A stretch of 64,000 bases of DNA from Rhizobium rhizogenes (GTDB lineage: Bacteria; Pseudomonadota; Alphaproteobacteria; Rhizobiales; Rhizobiaceae). The stretch is from assembly GCF_002005205.3 (NCBI RefSeq), contig NZ_CP019702.2, positions 1,306,001 through 1,370,000 on the forward strand. Direction: 5' to 3'. Shown here one piece after another: positions 8,933 to 19,096 of the stretch (position 1 is the first letter of the stretch; the number at the start of each line of letters is the position of its first letter). The translations under genes were made by a program, and so were the position numbers. The notes beneath the pieces are model-generated. The model was not told where the DNA came from. It saw nothing but the letters and a program-made list of their open reading frames with translations, and ran no database searches.

Positions 8933-10171
8933 TCAGTTGGTGAGCGTGGCTATGCTGCCGGCTGCCTTGCGGGCGATTTCGCCGAAGGCGGTAACGATCT
9001 GTTCCATGTTTTCGGGAGCGTAATAGTTGTCGGCGCTGGAAGCGCAATATTGCAACAGCGACTTGCCCTTCTCCGGCGCCATGAAGGCGACGCTGAAAAT
9101 CTTGATCCCGTCTTTCTTGGCGGTCTCGCAGGTGGTGCGTACCGACTGGTCGATGCTTGAATTCCAGGCGGCGCTGTTTCCTGTCATTTCGCCGTCGGTC
9201 ATGAGGACGATATAGCGCTCGAAGGATTCACTCTCCTTTGACTTGTGCGCGTCCGCTTCGGCGGTATTCGTCTTTTTGAGGGCGTTATATGCGGCAGTCA
9301 GGCTGCTGCGTGCGTCCGTGCCGCCTGTCGGAAATTCCGGTATCTGTTTGTCGACATAGCTGACGATGCTGCTTGTGCCCCAGGTAATCGACTGCGCAGA
9401 ATAGGACTCGTGTGTATAGACGGACGCGCCTGTGCGAACGAGCTGGGAACCGCCGCTGGCGGTATAGGTCGGGTCGGCCTTGTTCAGCGTCGCGACGAGA
9501 AAGCCAACTGCGGTTTTCAGCGATGTGGCCTTGTTGACGTAACACGGGCTGGATGTGACCTGTGCTTCGCTTTTGCCCCAGTTGTTCGCGGTGTAGTTCG
9601 GGCAAGATTTTTTCGCGGTGTTGATCGTATCCGTCTTGAAGGACATCGATCCGGACCGGTCGAGCACCAGATACATCGAGATCGGCGCGCCCTTGTTGAC
9701 CGTGCTTTTCGCGATGCCGGTGGCGGAAATATTGATGGTCTTGGTGCCAAAGAAGCCAATAAGGGGATTGAGCTGCAGCTGACGGTTAATCGTGGTCTCG
9801 ATGATATAGGTCTTGCCGCGGGCATCTTCGGTTGTCGCGATACTGATCGGAGAGTTCTTTTCGAGCTCTTTCCTCTCTTCCTCGGTCAGGTTCTTCAGCT
9901 GTTGGCTGGCGATGAAAGCCTTGGCGATTTCCTTGATCTCTTCGTCGGTGGCATCACCTTTTTTCACGCGTGCCTCGGTCGCCGCAGCAAGCGCTGCGGA
10001 ATCCGCCGTGTTCTGCAGATCAGCTTTCACCTGCATCACATTTGCGAATTCCATGCCGGCTCCGGCCACACCCAGCAGTATCGGCAGCAATATTGCCGTC
10101 ATGATACCGAAATTGCCGCTCGTATCGGCAAGGAAACGGCGCTTGAGTTTTTGATCTGCGGAGGCGGTCAT
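8933..10171 (-). CDS. TadE/TadG-like pilus-assembly protein with von Willebrand A domain
   Basis: 412 residues. The N-terminus has a short basic tail, then one hydrophobic segment (FGIMTAILLPILLGVAGAGM) followed by VKADLQNTADSAALAAA, the TadG-type signature. A von Willebrand A domain follows, with an intact metal-ion adhesion site (LVLDRSGSMS) and a later LMTDGEMTG segment. Tad-type proteins help build Flp pili or act as envelope adhesion factors, with the bulk in the periplasm. No other tad genes are adjacent, so this is an orphan copy. The ATG at 10171 is preferred over an upstream TTG. Two palindromes lie in the promoter region. Confidence 0.8.
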   Translation of the reverse strand: MTASADQKLKRRFLADTSGNFGIMTAILLPILLGVAGAGMEFANVMQVKADLQNTADSAALAAATEARVKKGDATDEEIKEIAKAFIASQQLKNLTEEERKELEKNSPISIATTEDARGKTYIIETTINRQLQLNPLIGFFGTKTINISATGIAKSTVNKGAPISMYLVLDRSGSMSFKTDTINTAKKSCPNYTANNWGKSEAQVTSSPCYVNKATSLKTAVGFLVATLNKADPTYTASGGSQLVRTGASVYTHESYSAQSITWGTSSIVSYVDKQIPEFPTGGTDARSSLTAAYNALKKTNTAEADAHKSKESESFERYIVLMTDGEMTGNSAAWNSSIDQSVRTTCETAKKDGIKIFSVAFMAPEKGKSLLQYCASSADNYYAPENMEQIVTAFGEIARKAAGSIATLTN

Positions 10172-10243
10172 GGCGGGGCCCAACGATTAGAATATTCGAT
10201 TGAGCGCAGGAAACCCACAAAGGATGTAAAATCCGCTAACGCG

Positions 10244-10288
10244 AAGATTCAAATCTTAACAATCGTTCAAATTGGTGCAGAATTTGAA
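10244..10288. promoter_or_regulatory. Tandem AT-rich palindromes upstream of the TadG-like gene
   Basis: Two perfect inverted repeats sit side by side 73-117 bases before the TadG-like start: AAGATT-CA-AATCTT (10244-10257) and TTCAAATT, 7 bases, AATTTGAA (10266-10288). Both contain TTCAAAT. They look like operator sites; no T-tract follows that would suggest a terminator for the preceding gene. Confidence 0.4.
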
Positions 10289-10337
10289 GTATTTTCAAGA
10301 ATTAATTTGTTTGCGGGCTGAAATAATACAGGTCGCG

Positions 10338-11219
10338 TCATTGCTGGACGGGAATGACGTCGACGGCCTGTTTTATCTGCTGGTTGCCATAGCTCTTCAG
10401 GACCCCGATCACCGGGGCGACGTCGGAATAATCGCGGCCGTAACCGACGACGATATGGTCGCTTCCGGCAACTATATCGTTGGTGGGATCGAGTTCCAGA
10501 TAACCGGCCGCTTCACCGCACCAGATGCGGACCCAGGCGTGCATCGCATCCGCCCCTTCCAGCCGTTCCTTGCCCGGCGGAGGGATGGTGCGCAGGAAAC
10601 CGCTGACATAACCGGCGGGAATGCCGAGACTGCGCAGCGCCATGATCATGATATGCGAAAAATCCTGGCACACGCCGCGTTTCATCTGAAAGGCCTCCGA
10701 TGGCGTCGTATCCACGGTTGTTGCCTCACCATCATAGGTGAAGTCGCTGTGGATGCGTTTGCACATGGCCAGCGCGATCTCGCGGATGGTCATTCCGGGC
10801 GTCAGCAACTCCCGTGCATAGGCCGATATCGCCGCATCCATCCCTATTCTCGGGCTTGTGCCGATGAAGTGGTGTGGCGACTGGAAATCGATCGACCAGA
10901 CATCGGCCATGTCCTGCGGCAGACGTGAAAGCTCAGGCGAAAAATCGGCAGTCAATGCCGGTGATTCCACCATCACACGCGCCTGCATGCGGATATCCAG
11001 CTTTTCATGCGGCGCGCGCAAATGCACTGATGTGGCTGATTGGTGAAAGAAGTCCTCGAAGACAGCGCGTTCTTCCGGTACCGGCGAAACATCGATCGAA
11101 CCGGCGACGAGCCGCTGCCGGCCGGGAATGGATAGCGGCAGTACACGAATGATGTGCCGCGCGCCATGGGCCGGCGTGTCGTAGGTGTAACCCATATGCA
11201 GGGAAAGATCGTAGAGCAT
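10338..11219 (-). CDS. Transglutaminase-like family protein (operon gene 3)
   Basis: 293 residues. An N-terminal bacterial transglutaminase-like region (YDLSLHMGYTYDTPA) precedes a transglutaminase core with the Cys-His-Asp triad: GVCQDFSHIMIMALRSLGIPA holds the Cys, DAMHAWVRIW the His, and ELDPTND the Asp. No signal peptide is seen. Such proteins are thought to be cysteine peptidases or amide-bond enzymes working with the neighbouring circularly permuted ATP-grasp protein. The start at 11219 (MLYDLS) is 4 bases from the preceding gene's stop, so the three genes form one leftward operon. Confidence 0.85.
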   Translation of the reverse strand: MLYDLSLHMGYTYDTPAHGARHIIRVLPLSIPGRQRLVAGSIDVSPVPEERAVFEDFFHQSATSVHLRAPHEKLDIRMQARVMVESPALTADFSPELSRLPQDMADVWSIDFQSPHHFIGTSPRIGMDAAISAYARELLTPGMTIREIALAMCKRIHSDFTYDGEATTVDTTPSEAFQMKRGVCQDFSHIMIMALRSLGIPAGYVSGFLRTIPPPGKERLEGADAMHAWVRIWCGEAAGYLELDPTNDIVAGSDHIVVGYGRDYSDVAPVIGVLKSYGNQQIKQAVDVIPVQQ

Positions 11220-11223
11220 AGGG

Positions 11224-13629
11224 TTATCCGAGATAGGTCCGGGCCAGAACATCGGAGAGATGTTCCATATCGGTTTCGAGCTGCCGATAGATCGCGCCGT
11301 TCATGTTTTCCGGCGTCATGACGGCGAGCCCGGAATGCAGGCGCATCGTCTCGCGGTAAAATGGGGACATCTGGCCGTTGACGAAGGCATTCGGAAGCTG
11401 CTCCACCTCGGTGCGGATTTCGTTCAGCTGAAACAGGATCGAGCGGGGATTGAGCGGATCGAGCGCCAGCAGATCGGTCACGGTCAGCCCGGCCGTGTTG
11501 ACATTGTAGCGGCGGCGATGGGTCATGACACTGTCGCCGATTTCAAGCAGCATGTCATAGGAACCATCAGGCGCATCCGGGCCGGTCATATGGCCGAGAA
11601 GCCGCGTCATATGCAGGCCGCGTTCGAGATAACGGCCGATAGACAGGAAACGCCAGCCGGTGAAGCGGTACATGTTTTCGTGCACGAGACCGGCAAAGCC
11701 GGCAAGCTTGCGCAGCAGGATCGTCATGGCATGGGTAGCGTCGTCGCCGGGAGCGACTTTTGCGTGGAAACGGCGGGCCGTCTTGGCGAGATCGTTCAGC
11801 GCCAGCCAGCCATCAGGCGAAAAGCGGTCACGGATATTGCTGGCGGAATAAAGCGCGCTGTTGATGTTGGTGAGCAGGCTTTCCGGCACGGCATCGTTCA
11901 TCTCCACATCGAGCGCTTCGAGATATCGCGTCACATGGGCGAGCAGCGGCTGGCGCGGGTCGGCTGACTCGGCATAACGTCCGTGCCAGGCGCGCAGGAT
12001 GCGCAACGCGCCTTCCGAGCGTTCGATGTAGCGGCCGAGCCAGAAGAGATTGTCCGCCGCGCGGCTCGGCAGGCTGCCCGGCATGTTGCGGGTGAAACTT
12101 TCTTCTGCCGGCAGAAGCGTAGTGCGTTCCACTGGCTTGTCGCTGACGATCCAGACATCCGCCGCACTGCCGCCCGATTGCATGGCAATGGCGGAAACGT
12201 CATCGCCGCTGCCGATCCGTGCGAAGCCGCCCGGCATGATCTGCCAGCCATCCTGGGTGCGGGCGGCGAAAACGCGAAGGCTCATCGGACGCGGCACGAG
12301 CTTGTTGTCGATATAGGCCGGGGTCGTTGAGAGCTTCACGACTTCCTGACCCACCAGCTTGTGGCCATCGGAGGCAAGCCAGTCGCTGATCGATTCCTTC
12401 GCCGTCTCGCGCAGTGAGGACCCGAGTACGGATTGGCCATTATCGTCGAAGAAGGGGAGCCGCGAATAGGCCGGGCCGATGACCATGCCCTCGATATTGC
12501 CGGCAACATGGCGGCGCTCGGCTTCCTGCCCGCACCACCAGGTGGCGATGGATGGCAGCTTCAGTTCCTCGCCCAGAAGGTGGCGGCAGATGCGGGGCAT
12601 GAAGGCGAGCAGCGCCCGCGTTTCGAGAATGCCGCTGCCAAGCGCATTGACAACGGTGAGCGCTTCATTGCGCAGCGCCTGCACCATGCCCGGCGTGCCG
12701 ATATGGGATTGCTGGTTCAGTTCCAGCGGGTCGGAATAGGAGGCGTCGAGACGCCGCCAGAGCACGCCGATCGGTTTCAGCCCCGCCACTGTCCTGACCA
12801 TGACGCGGCCATTGACGACGGTCAGGTCCTCGCCTTCCAGCAGCATGAAGCCGAGATAACGGGCGATATAGGCGTGTTCGAAATAGGTCTCGTTGGCCGG
12901 GCCTGGCGTCAGCACGGCGATCCGGTCGTCGGGATGTTTTCTCTGCGCCTGCAGCGTGTCGCGGAAAGCGCCAAAAAACGAGGCCAGACGGTGCACATGG
13001 GTTTCGGCATAGATGTCGGAAAGCGCACGGGTGGTTGCCACCCGGTTTTCAAGCGCGAAACCCGCACCGGAGGGCGCCTGCGTCCTGTCGGCCAGCACCC
13101 ACCAGTTGCCATCAGGGCCGCGCCCGATCTCGAAGGAACAGAAATGCAGATAATGGCCGCTTGCCGGTTTGACGCCGACCATGGGCCGCAGATATTCCGG
13201 ATTGGAGGCGATCAGGGCCGGCGGCACGAAGCCTTCCTTCACCAGACGGTTGTCGCCATAAAAATCGGCGACCATGGCTTCCAGAAGATTGGCGCGCTGT
13301 TTCAGTCCTTCGGAGAGAACCGCCCATTCCCTGTCGTCGATCAGCACCGGAATATGGGAGATCGGCCAGTTTCTTTCGCTGCTGCCCTTGCCGTAGTCGC
13401 GGTAGAACACGCCGGCATCGCGCAGATAGCGGTCGGTACGGGCAAAACGCTCATGCAATTCCCGTTCCGACATGCGCGACAGGGCGTCGAGCAGGGTTTT
13501 CCAGACCGGTCTGACCTTGCCGTTGGTATCGAGCATTTCGTCGGCAACGCCCGGCAAGGGGGAATATTCAAGCCCGCGCGGTGGCGCGCCCGTTTCCGTC
13601 TTGCGTTCCGTTGCCGGGGCTTTGGACAA
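11224..13629 (-). CDS. Circularly permuted ATP-grasp / alpha-E fusion protein
   Basis: 801 residues from a TTG start; GGAG precedes it by about 7 bases and the upstream stop lies 1 base away, so translation is probably coupled. Residues 1 to about 480 form the circularly permuted type 2 ATP-grasp domain (AVLTPGPANETYFEHAYIAR; LEGEDLTVVNGRVMVRT; LPSIATWWCGQ; AYIDNKLVPRPMSLRVF). From about 510 onward comes an alpha-helical alpha-E (DUF403) domain (LPSRAADNLFWLGRYIERSE). In many bacteria these are separate genes; here they are fused. The family is predicted to ligate amino acids or amines to an acid in an ATP-dependent peptide-bond system with transglutaminase-like partners. Product unknown. Confidence 0.88.
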   Translation of the reverse strand: MSKAPATERKTETGAPPRGLEYSPLPGVADEMLDTNGKVRPVWKTLLDALSRMSERELHERFARTDRYLRDAGVFYRDYGKGSSERNWPISHIPVLIDDREWAVLSEGLKQRANLLEAMVADFYGDNRLVKEGFVPPALIASNPEYLRPMVGVKPASGHYLHFCSFEIGRGPDGNWWVLADRTQAPSGAGFALENRVATTRALSDIYAETHVHRLASFFGAFRDTLQAQRKHPDDRIAVLTPGPANETYFEHAYIARYLGFMLLEGEDLTVVNGRVMVRTVAGLKPIGVLWRRLDASYSDPLELNQQSHIGTPGMVQALRNEALTVVNALGSGILETRALLAFMPRICRHLLGEELKLPSIATWWCGQEAERRHVAGNIEGMVIGPAYSRLPFFDDNGQSVLGSSLRETAKESISDWLASDGHKLVGQEVVKLSTTPAYIDNKLVPRPMSLRVFAARTQDGWQIMPGGFARIGSGDDVSAIAMQSGGSAADVWIVSDKPVERTTLLPAEESFTRNMPGSLPSRAADNLFWLGRYIERSEGALRILRAWHGRYAESADPRQPLLAHVTRYLEALDVEMNDAVPESLLTNINSALYSASNIRDRFSPDGWLALNDLAKTARRFHAKVAPGDDATHAMTILLRKLAGFAGLVHENMYRFTGWRFLSIGRYLERGLHMTRLLGHMTGPDAPDGSYDMLLEIGDSVMTHRRRYNVNTAGLTVTDLLALDPLNPRSILFQLNEIRTEVEQLPNAFVNGQMSPFYRETMRLHSGLAVMTPENMNGAIYRQLETDMEHLSDVLARTYLG

Positions 13630-13630
13630 T

Positions 13631-16600
13631 TTACACTCCGTAAGGCCGACGCAGATCGAGCATCAGCGGAAATTCTGGTGACACGGTTTCCACCTGTAGC
13701 GGATATTGCCCTGCCGTATGTCCCCATGGTTCGAAACGGGCGAGGCGGCGTGCCTCGGCCTCATTGCCGTTGACGGGAAACGTCTCGTAATTGCGCCCGC
13801 CCGGATGAGCAACATGGTAGATGCATCCGCCGATCGATCGCCTCGACCATGTATCATAAATGTCAAAGGTCAAGGGTGAATTGACGGGCAGGACGGGATG
13901 CAGGCCGGAAGCGGGCTGCCATGCCTTGAAGCGCACGCCGGCGACCGCGACGCTACGGTTTTCCGTCGGGGTCAGCGGAACGGCGCGGCCGTTGCAGGCC
14001 ACCGCGTAGCGCGCTGGATTGGAGGTTTCCAGCCGCACCTGCAGGCGCTCAACGGAGCTGTCGACATAACGCACGGTTCCGCCGATGGCGCCCTGTTCGC
14101 CCATCACATGCCAGGGCTCCAGCGCCTGACGCAGTTCCAGCTTCGCACCCTCATATTCCACCTCACCGAAGAAGGGGAAACGGAATTCCTGCTGGGCGGT
14201 GAACCATTCGGGCTTCAGGTCGAAGCCGTTTTCCCTGAGATCGGCGAGTACGTCGAGGAAATCCGCCCAGATATAATGTGGCAGCATGAAACGGTCCGCG
14301 AGCGCGGTGCCCCAGCGCACGAATTTGCCGCCGGCCGGATTTTTCCAGAAACGGGCGATAAGCGCGCGCACCAGCAATTGCTGGGCGAGCGACATGCGCG
14401 CATTCGGCGGCATTTCGAAGCCACGGAACTCCACGAGACCGAGGCGGCCGGTCGGTCCGTCAGGCGAAAACAGCTTGTCGATGCAGATTTCGGCGCGGTG
14501 GGTGTTGCCTGTCACATCGGTCAGCAGATTGCGGAACAGCCGATCGACCAGCCAAGGCAAAGGCGGAACCCCTTCGTTGGGGGCGGGTACCTGCGAGAGC
14601 GCGATTTCCAGTTCGTAGAGGCTGTCGTGACGCGCTTCGTCGATACGGGGCGCCTGACTGGTCGGGCCGATGAACAGGCCTGAGAATAGGTAGGAAAGGG
14701 AAGGATGCCGCTGCCAGTGCAGAACGAGGCTCTTCAGAAGATCGGGACGGCGCAGGAAAGGGCTGTCATTGGGGCTGGCGCCACCCACGACCACGTGGTT
14801 GCCGCCGCCGGTGCCGGTGTGGCGGCCATCGATCATGAATTTGTCGGCGCCAAGCCGCGCCTGCCGTGCCTCTTCATAGACCGCGGTGGTAATGTCGACG
14901 CAGTCCTTCCAGCCTGCGGCGGGATGGATATTGACCTCGATGACGCCGGGATCGGGCGCGACGCGGATGACATTGATGCGTTCGTCATGGGGCGGCGCAT
15001 AACCCTCGATATGGACCGGCAGCCCGAGCTCGGCCGCTGCCGCTTCTGCTGCTGCGATCAGTTCGAGATAGTCTTCGATGCGTTCGACCGGGGGCATGAA
15101 GACGCAGAGCCGGCCGTCGCGCGGCTCGACGGAGAGCGCGGTGCGCACCGCGCCACCGATTTCGCCGAGCGTCTGTTCAACGCGCTCCTGCCCGGCTGTC
15201 TCGCTGGCATGGAAGGAGGCTTCGGGCATGGCGCGGCCCGATGGTGAGAAGACATCGGGGAGCGGACCGCGGGGGATCGACGGGTCCGCCTCGTGAATAT
15301 AGGGATAGGCGGATGGCGGCACATAGGGCAGGGTACCGAGCGGCAGGCGGTAACCCACCGGGCTGTCACCCGGAACGAGGAATATTTTGCCGCGTCGCGT
15401 CTTCCATCTTTCGCTGATCCAGCGTTTGCCGGTGGCGCGCGCGTTCCATGCCTGAACGGGCAGGATGTAGCCGGTCGGGGTCGTCAAGCCGCGTTCGAAG
15501 ACGCGGGCGATGCGGTTGCGCTCCTCTGGGTCTTTCAGCCTGGAATTGGACGGGTCGACATTGTCGGGCAGGCTGCCTTCCTTGATGATCCATTCGGCCG
15601 GATCTTCATAAGCGGGCAGCACCAGATCCGTATCTATGCCGAGTTGGGCCGCAATGCCGCCGAGCAGTTTCCGTGCATCGTCGGCCGAGACGCTGGTATC
15701 CGCACCTTCCTCGGCGATAAGCGCCGGGTTCTGCCAGATCGGCAGGCCGTCCTTTCGCCAGTAGAGCGAGAAGGTCCAGCGCGGCAGGCTTTCGCCCGGA
15801 TACCATTTACCCTGCCCGTAATGCAGAAAACCGCCGGGGGCAAAGCGTTCGCGCAGCCGGCGGATCAGGGCATCGGCCTTTTCGCGTTTCGTGGGTCCGA
15901 CGGCGCCGGTGTTCCATTCGTCGGATTCGAAATCGTCGATGGAAACGAATGTCGGTTCACCGCCCATGGTGAGCCGGACATCATGGGCATTGAGAACGTC
16001 ATCCACCGCTTCGCCGAGCGCGTTGAGGTCTTCCCAGCTGTCATCGGAAAACGGCTTCGTAATCCGTGGGGTTTCGGCGACACGCCGGACCTGCATGTCG
16101 AAGGCGAATTCCGTATTGGCGTGGCCGTAATAGCCGCCGGAAATCGGCGCGGCATTGCGATAATGCGGCGTTGCCGCCAGCGGAATATGGCTTTCGCCTG
16201 TCAGAAGTCCCGAAGTGGGGTCAAGCCCGATCCAGCCTGCGCCGGGCATATAGACCTCGGCCCAGGCGTGAAGATCGGTGAAATCCACCTCGGTACCGGA
16301 CGGGCCGTCCAAGGCCTTGAGATCGGGCGTCAGCTGGATGAGGTATCCCGACACGAAGCGGGCGGCAAGGCCGAGATGCCTCAGAACCTGCACCAGCAGC
16401 CAGCTTGTATCGCGGCAAGAGCCCTTGCCGGAAGCGAGTGTTTCCTCCGGTGTCTGGACACCGGGCTCCATGCGGATGACGTAACCGATTTCCTGTTGCA
16501 GACGCGCGTTGAGGCCGACGACCATATCGACCGTCGGCTGACCCGGGGTCCGGTCGACCGTCGCCATGAAGGCGGCGAGCAGGGGCCCGGTCGGTTCCGG

Positions 16601-16957
16601 CTTCATATAGATGGACAGATCGTCGCGTAACTCCTGCGGATAATCGAAAGGCCACTTTGTCGCCTCTTCCTCCACGAAGAAATCGAACGGATTATAAACC
16701 GTCATATCGGCGACAAGATCGACCTCGATCTTGAACTCCGTCGCCGGCTCGGGAAAAACGAAACGGGCAAGATAATTGCCGTAGGGGTCCTGCTGCAGGT
16801 TCACGAAGTGATTGGATGGAGAAACCTTGAGCGAATGGCTGATGACGCGGGTTCTGGAATGCGAGGCTGGCTTTAATCTGATGATTTGTGGTCCAAGGCG
16901 GACCGGATTGTCATATTTATAATGCGTCAGATGATAGATGCTCGCTTTGATCGCCAT
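13631..16957 (-). CDS. Large transglutaminase / DUF2126 protein (operon gene 1)
   Basis: 1108 residues. The N-terminal 290 residues are a transglutaminase-like module ([40 protein letters not shown] with the Cys; [16 protein letters not shown] with the His; GLDPTSG with the Asp). The remainder is the DUF2126 region, including [18 protein letters not shown] and [17 protein letters not shown], which resembles glutamine-synthetase or amidoligase-like folds in appearance. It is the first gene of the three-gene leftward operon and overlaps nothing. No signal peptide is evident. The modules suggest an ATP-dependent ligase/peptidase pathway on a small peptide or polyamine; this is inference from family composition. 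Confidence 0.88.
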   Translation of the reverse strand: MAIKASIYHLTHYKYDNPVRLGPQIIRLKPASHSRTRVISHSLKVSPSNHFVNLQQDPYGNYLARFVFPEPATEFKIEVDLVADMTVYNPFDFFVEEEATKWPFDYPQELRDDLSIYMKPEPTGPLLAAFMATVDRTPGQPTVDMVVGLNARLQQEIGYVIRMEPGVQTPEETLASGKGSCRDTSWLLVQVLRHLGLAARFVSGYLIQLTPDLKALDGPSGTEVDFTDLHAWAEVYMPGAGWIGLDPTSGLLTGESHIPLAATPHYRNAAPISGGYYGHANTEFAFDMQVRRVAETPRITKPFSDDSWEDLNALGEAVDDVLNAHDVRLTMGGEPTFVSIDDFESDEWNTGAVGPTKREKADALIRRLRERFAPGGFLHYGQGKWYPGESLPRWTFSLYWRKDGLPIWQNPALIAEEGADTSVSADDARKLLGGIAAQLGIDTDLVLPAYEDPAEWIIKEGSLPDNVDPSNSRLKDPEERNRIARVFERGLTTPTGYILPVQAWNARATGKRWISERWKTRRGKIFLVPGDSPVGYRLPLGTLPYVPPSAYPYIHEADPSIPRGPLPDVFSPSGRAMPEASFHASETAGQERVEQTLGEIGGAVRTALSVEPRDGRLCVFMPPVERIEDYLELIAAAEAAAAELGLPVHIEGYAPPHDERINVIRVAPDPGVIEVNIHPAAGWKDCVDITTAVYEEARQARLGADKFMIDGRHTGTGGGNHVVVGGASPNDSPFLRRPDLLKSLVLHWQRHPSLSYLFSGLFIGPTSQAPRIDEARHDSLYELEIALSQVPAPNEGVPPLPWLVDRLFRNLLTDVTGNTHRAEICIDKLFSPDGPTGRLGLVEFRGFEMPPNARMSLAQQLLVRALIARFWKNPAGGKFVRWGTALADRFMLPHYIWADFLDVLADLRENGFDLKPEWFTAQQEFRFPFFGEVEYEGAKLELRQALEPWHVMGEQGAIGGTVRYVDSSVERLQVRLETSNPARYAVACNGRAVPLTPTENRSVAVAGVRFKAWQPASGLHPVLPVNSPLTFDIYDTWSRRSIGGCIYHVAHPGGRNYETFPVNGNEAEARRLARFEPWGHTAGQYPLQVETVSPEFPLMLDLRRPYGV

Positions 16958-17249
16958 TAATCTGCCTTGCCCGGTTTTTCCGGCTTATGCGGTTATCCGC
17001 CCCTCTGAAATTATTCGGATTTTGTGCAATGCAGGAAAAGAAAGCAAGGATCATTTCCGGGGGCAATTGCATTGTTGGTTGAAGCCGCGCCATTTGCCCG
17101 CACGAGGAATTGTACGGGCTTTTCAATTGTCGCCCCTCAGATATTGCCGGGATTGTGGACAAGGTGAAACGGCGTGTTATTGCTTGGCATCGAAAGGCGC
17201 GGGATCGCGACCCGCTTTCTTTGCCGACTGACGTTTCGGAATGGAATGA

Positions 17250-19058
17250 ATGGCAACAACGGTGACCGACGATCAGCGCAAGAGCGCGGCTAACCTTTCG
17301 GGTTTCGACCTCGATTTTCCGGCGCAGCTGCGCATGATGGGGCGTGCCTTCTGGACGTCACCGGTGCGCAACCGGCTGATATTCCTGTCGATAGCGCTGC
17401 TTACGGTGATATTGCTGACGGCTTACGGACAGATCAGGCTCAATGAATGGAACGCGCCGTTTTACAACGCGCTGGAACGGCGCGATCTCGACGCTTTTAT
17501 TCATCAGCTTGAAGTCTTCGCCATCATCGCCGGGCTCTTGCTGCTCCTCAATGTCATCCAGACCTGGCTCAATCAGATGACGGCGCTGAACATGCGCGAG
17601 GGTCTTGCCAAGGATATGGTGGATCAATGGCTGAAACCCGGACGGGCCGCCCGCCTCGCCGGTTTCGGCACCATTGCGATCAATCCGGACCAGCGGCTGC
17701 ATGACGATGTCCGCAATCTTGCCGAAAGCAGCACGGCGCTTTCCATTGGCCTCGTGAATGCGACGATCCTGCTCATCAGTTTCATCGGTGTGCTTTGGTC
17801 GCTCTCGGCCGGTTTTGCCATCACCATCAATGGCAGTCCGGTTGCGATTCCGGGATATATGGTCTGGGCGGCGATCCTTTATGCCGGCTCTGCCTCGTTG
17901 CTCAGCAACCTTGTCGGTTACCGGCTGGTGGGGCTGAACGCCGAGCGTTATTCCAAAGAGGCGGAACTGCGCTTTTCACTGATGCGTGCGAGTGAAAATC
18001 TCGCCGCCATTGCGCTTGCGCGCGGTGAAAAGAACGAGAGGCGGCGGATCGGCATCGATATCGATGCGGTGCTGGGGGTTATCCGGGGTCTGGCCATGGC
18101 GCTGACGCATCTGACATGGGTGTCTGCGGGTTATGGCTGGCTGGCCGTGGTGGCGCCCATCCTCATCGCAGCCCCGGTCTATTTTTCCGGCAACCTCACA
18201 TTCGGTGGATTGATGATGGCGGTCGGCGCCTTCAATCAGGTCAATACGGCGCTGCGCTGGTACATCGACAATTTCGGACCGATCGCCAGCTGGAAGGCGA
18301 CGTTGCAGCGTGTTTCGGTATTCCGCAACGCCCTGATCCAGATGGATAGCGTGGAACAGCATGGCCAGGCGATCGATCTGCAACGGAGCGCGGAGAATGA
18401 GAGCATCCGTCTGCAGTCGGTCATCATCTGCCGGGATGCGGGCGGGCAGGATGTGGAGCGCGGGTTCAGGCTGCGTGAAGCCGAGCTTGAGATCGGCCCG
18501 GGCGACCGTCTCATGATCAATGGCGAACAGGGCGTGAACCGGCGGCTGTTATTTGCCGCCATGGCGGGTCTGTGGCCCTGGGGGCAGGGCCGGATAGAAA
18601 TGCCGGATCAGTCCGACACGCTTTTCATCGCCCAGCATGGTTATCTGCCCACGGGCTCGCTGCGGGAAATTCTGGCCTATCCCCGCGCGCCGCAGCGGTT
18701 TGCGGAAGAAGACTATGTCGCCGCGCTTGGCGCATGCGGGCTTGGCGACATGGCCTCCCGTCTCGATGAAAATATCCGCTGGGACAAAAAACTGGATTCG
18801 GACGAGCAGGCAAGTATCAGGATCGCCAATGCCCTGTTGCTGAAACCGAAATTCGTCGTCATCGACGATCTGCTGGAAGGGCTGGAAAAACAGACGCAGG
18901 ATACGCTGGCCGGGGTCCTGAACGGGATAGACGGTGCGGCAATCATCTATATCGGTCGGTCGGAGACTTTTCTTTCGGTTCTTTCTCCTGCCGTGGCGCA
19001 TCTCGACCACGTCTCCCCGAAGGAGAATATCAACAGGCGCGATGTCACGCCCCAATAG
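17250..19058 (+). CDS. SbmA/YddA-type ABC transporter with degenerate ATPase domain
   Basis: 602 residues. The N-terminal 330 form a six-helix membrane domain of the SbmA/BacA-YddA type (NRLIFLSIALLTVILLTAYG; EWNAPFYNALERRD; NRLIF and RYSKEAELRFSLMR segments). The C-terminal half aligns with an ABC ATPase, but every catalytic motif is altered. The Walker A position reads GEQGVNRR (425-432) with no Lys or Ser/Thr, the signature reads LDSDEQ (515-520) instead of LSxGEQ, Walker B ends VIDD (537-540) without the catalytic Glu, and the switch His is missing (IYIGRSE). The fold-supporting parts (PTGSLREILAYPRAP) remain. It may be a nucleotide-independent transporter or a non-catalytic partner. The frame is intact, so it is not a simple pseudogene. 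Confidence 0.85.
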   Translation: MATTVTDDQRKSAANLSGFDLDFPAQLRMMGRAFWTSPVRNRLIFLSIALLTVILLTAYGQIRLNEWNAPFYNALERRDLDAFIHQLEVFAIIAGLLLLLNVIQTWLNQMTALNMREGLAKDMVDQWLKPGRAARLAGFGTIAINPDQRLHDDVRNLAESSTALSIGLVNATILLISFIGVLWSLSAGFAITINGSPVAIPGYMVWAAILYAGSASLLSNLVGYRLVGLNAERYSKEAELRFSLMRASENLAAIALARGEKNERRRIGIDIDAVLGVIRGLAMALTHLTWVSAGYGWLAVVAPILIAAPVYFSGNLTFGGLMMAVGAFNQVNTALRWYIDNFGPIASWKATLQRVSVFRNALIQMDSVEQHGQAIDLQRSAENESIRLQSVIICRDAGGQDVERGFRLREAELEIGPGDRLMINGEQGVNRRLLFAAMAGLWPWGQGRIEMPDQSDTLFIAQHGYLPTGSLREILAYPRAPQRFAEEDYVAALGACGLGDMASRLDENIRWDKKLDSDEQASIRIANALLLKPKFVVIDDLLEGLEKQTQDTLAGVLNGIDGAAIIYIGRSETFLSVLSPAVAHLDHVSPKENINRRDVTPQ

Positions 19059-19096
19059 TCGTCAGGCTGGTTTCCTCTTCCGCCTGACCACGGGTG

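Noticed and set aside
12433..13773. 446-residue open frame on the plus strand
   Set aside because: Antisense to the ATP-grasp/alpha-E gene and its upstream partner; no ribosome site and no recognisable domain.
15293..16630. 445-residue open frame on the plus strand
   Set aside because: Entirely antisense to the 1108-residue transglutaminase/DUF2126 gene, with low-complexity Arg/Gly-rich composition and no family motif; typical shadow frame in high-GC DNA.
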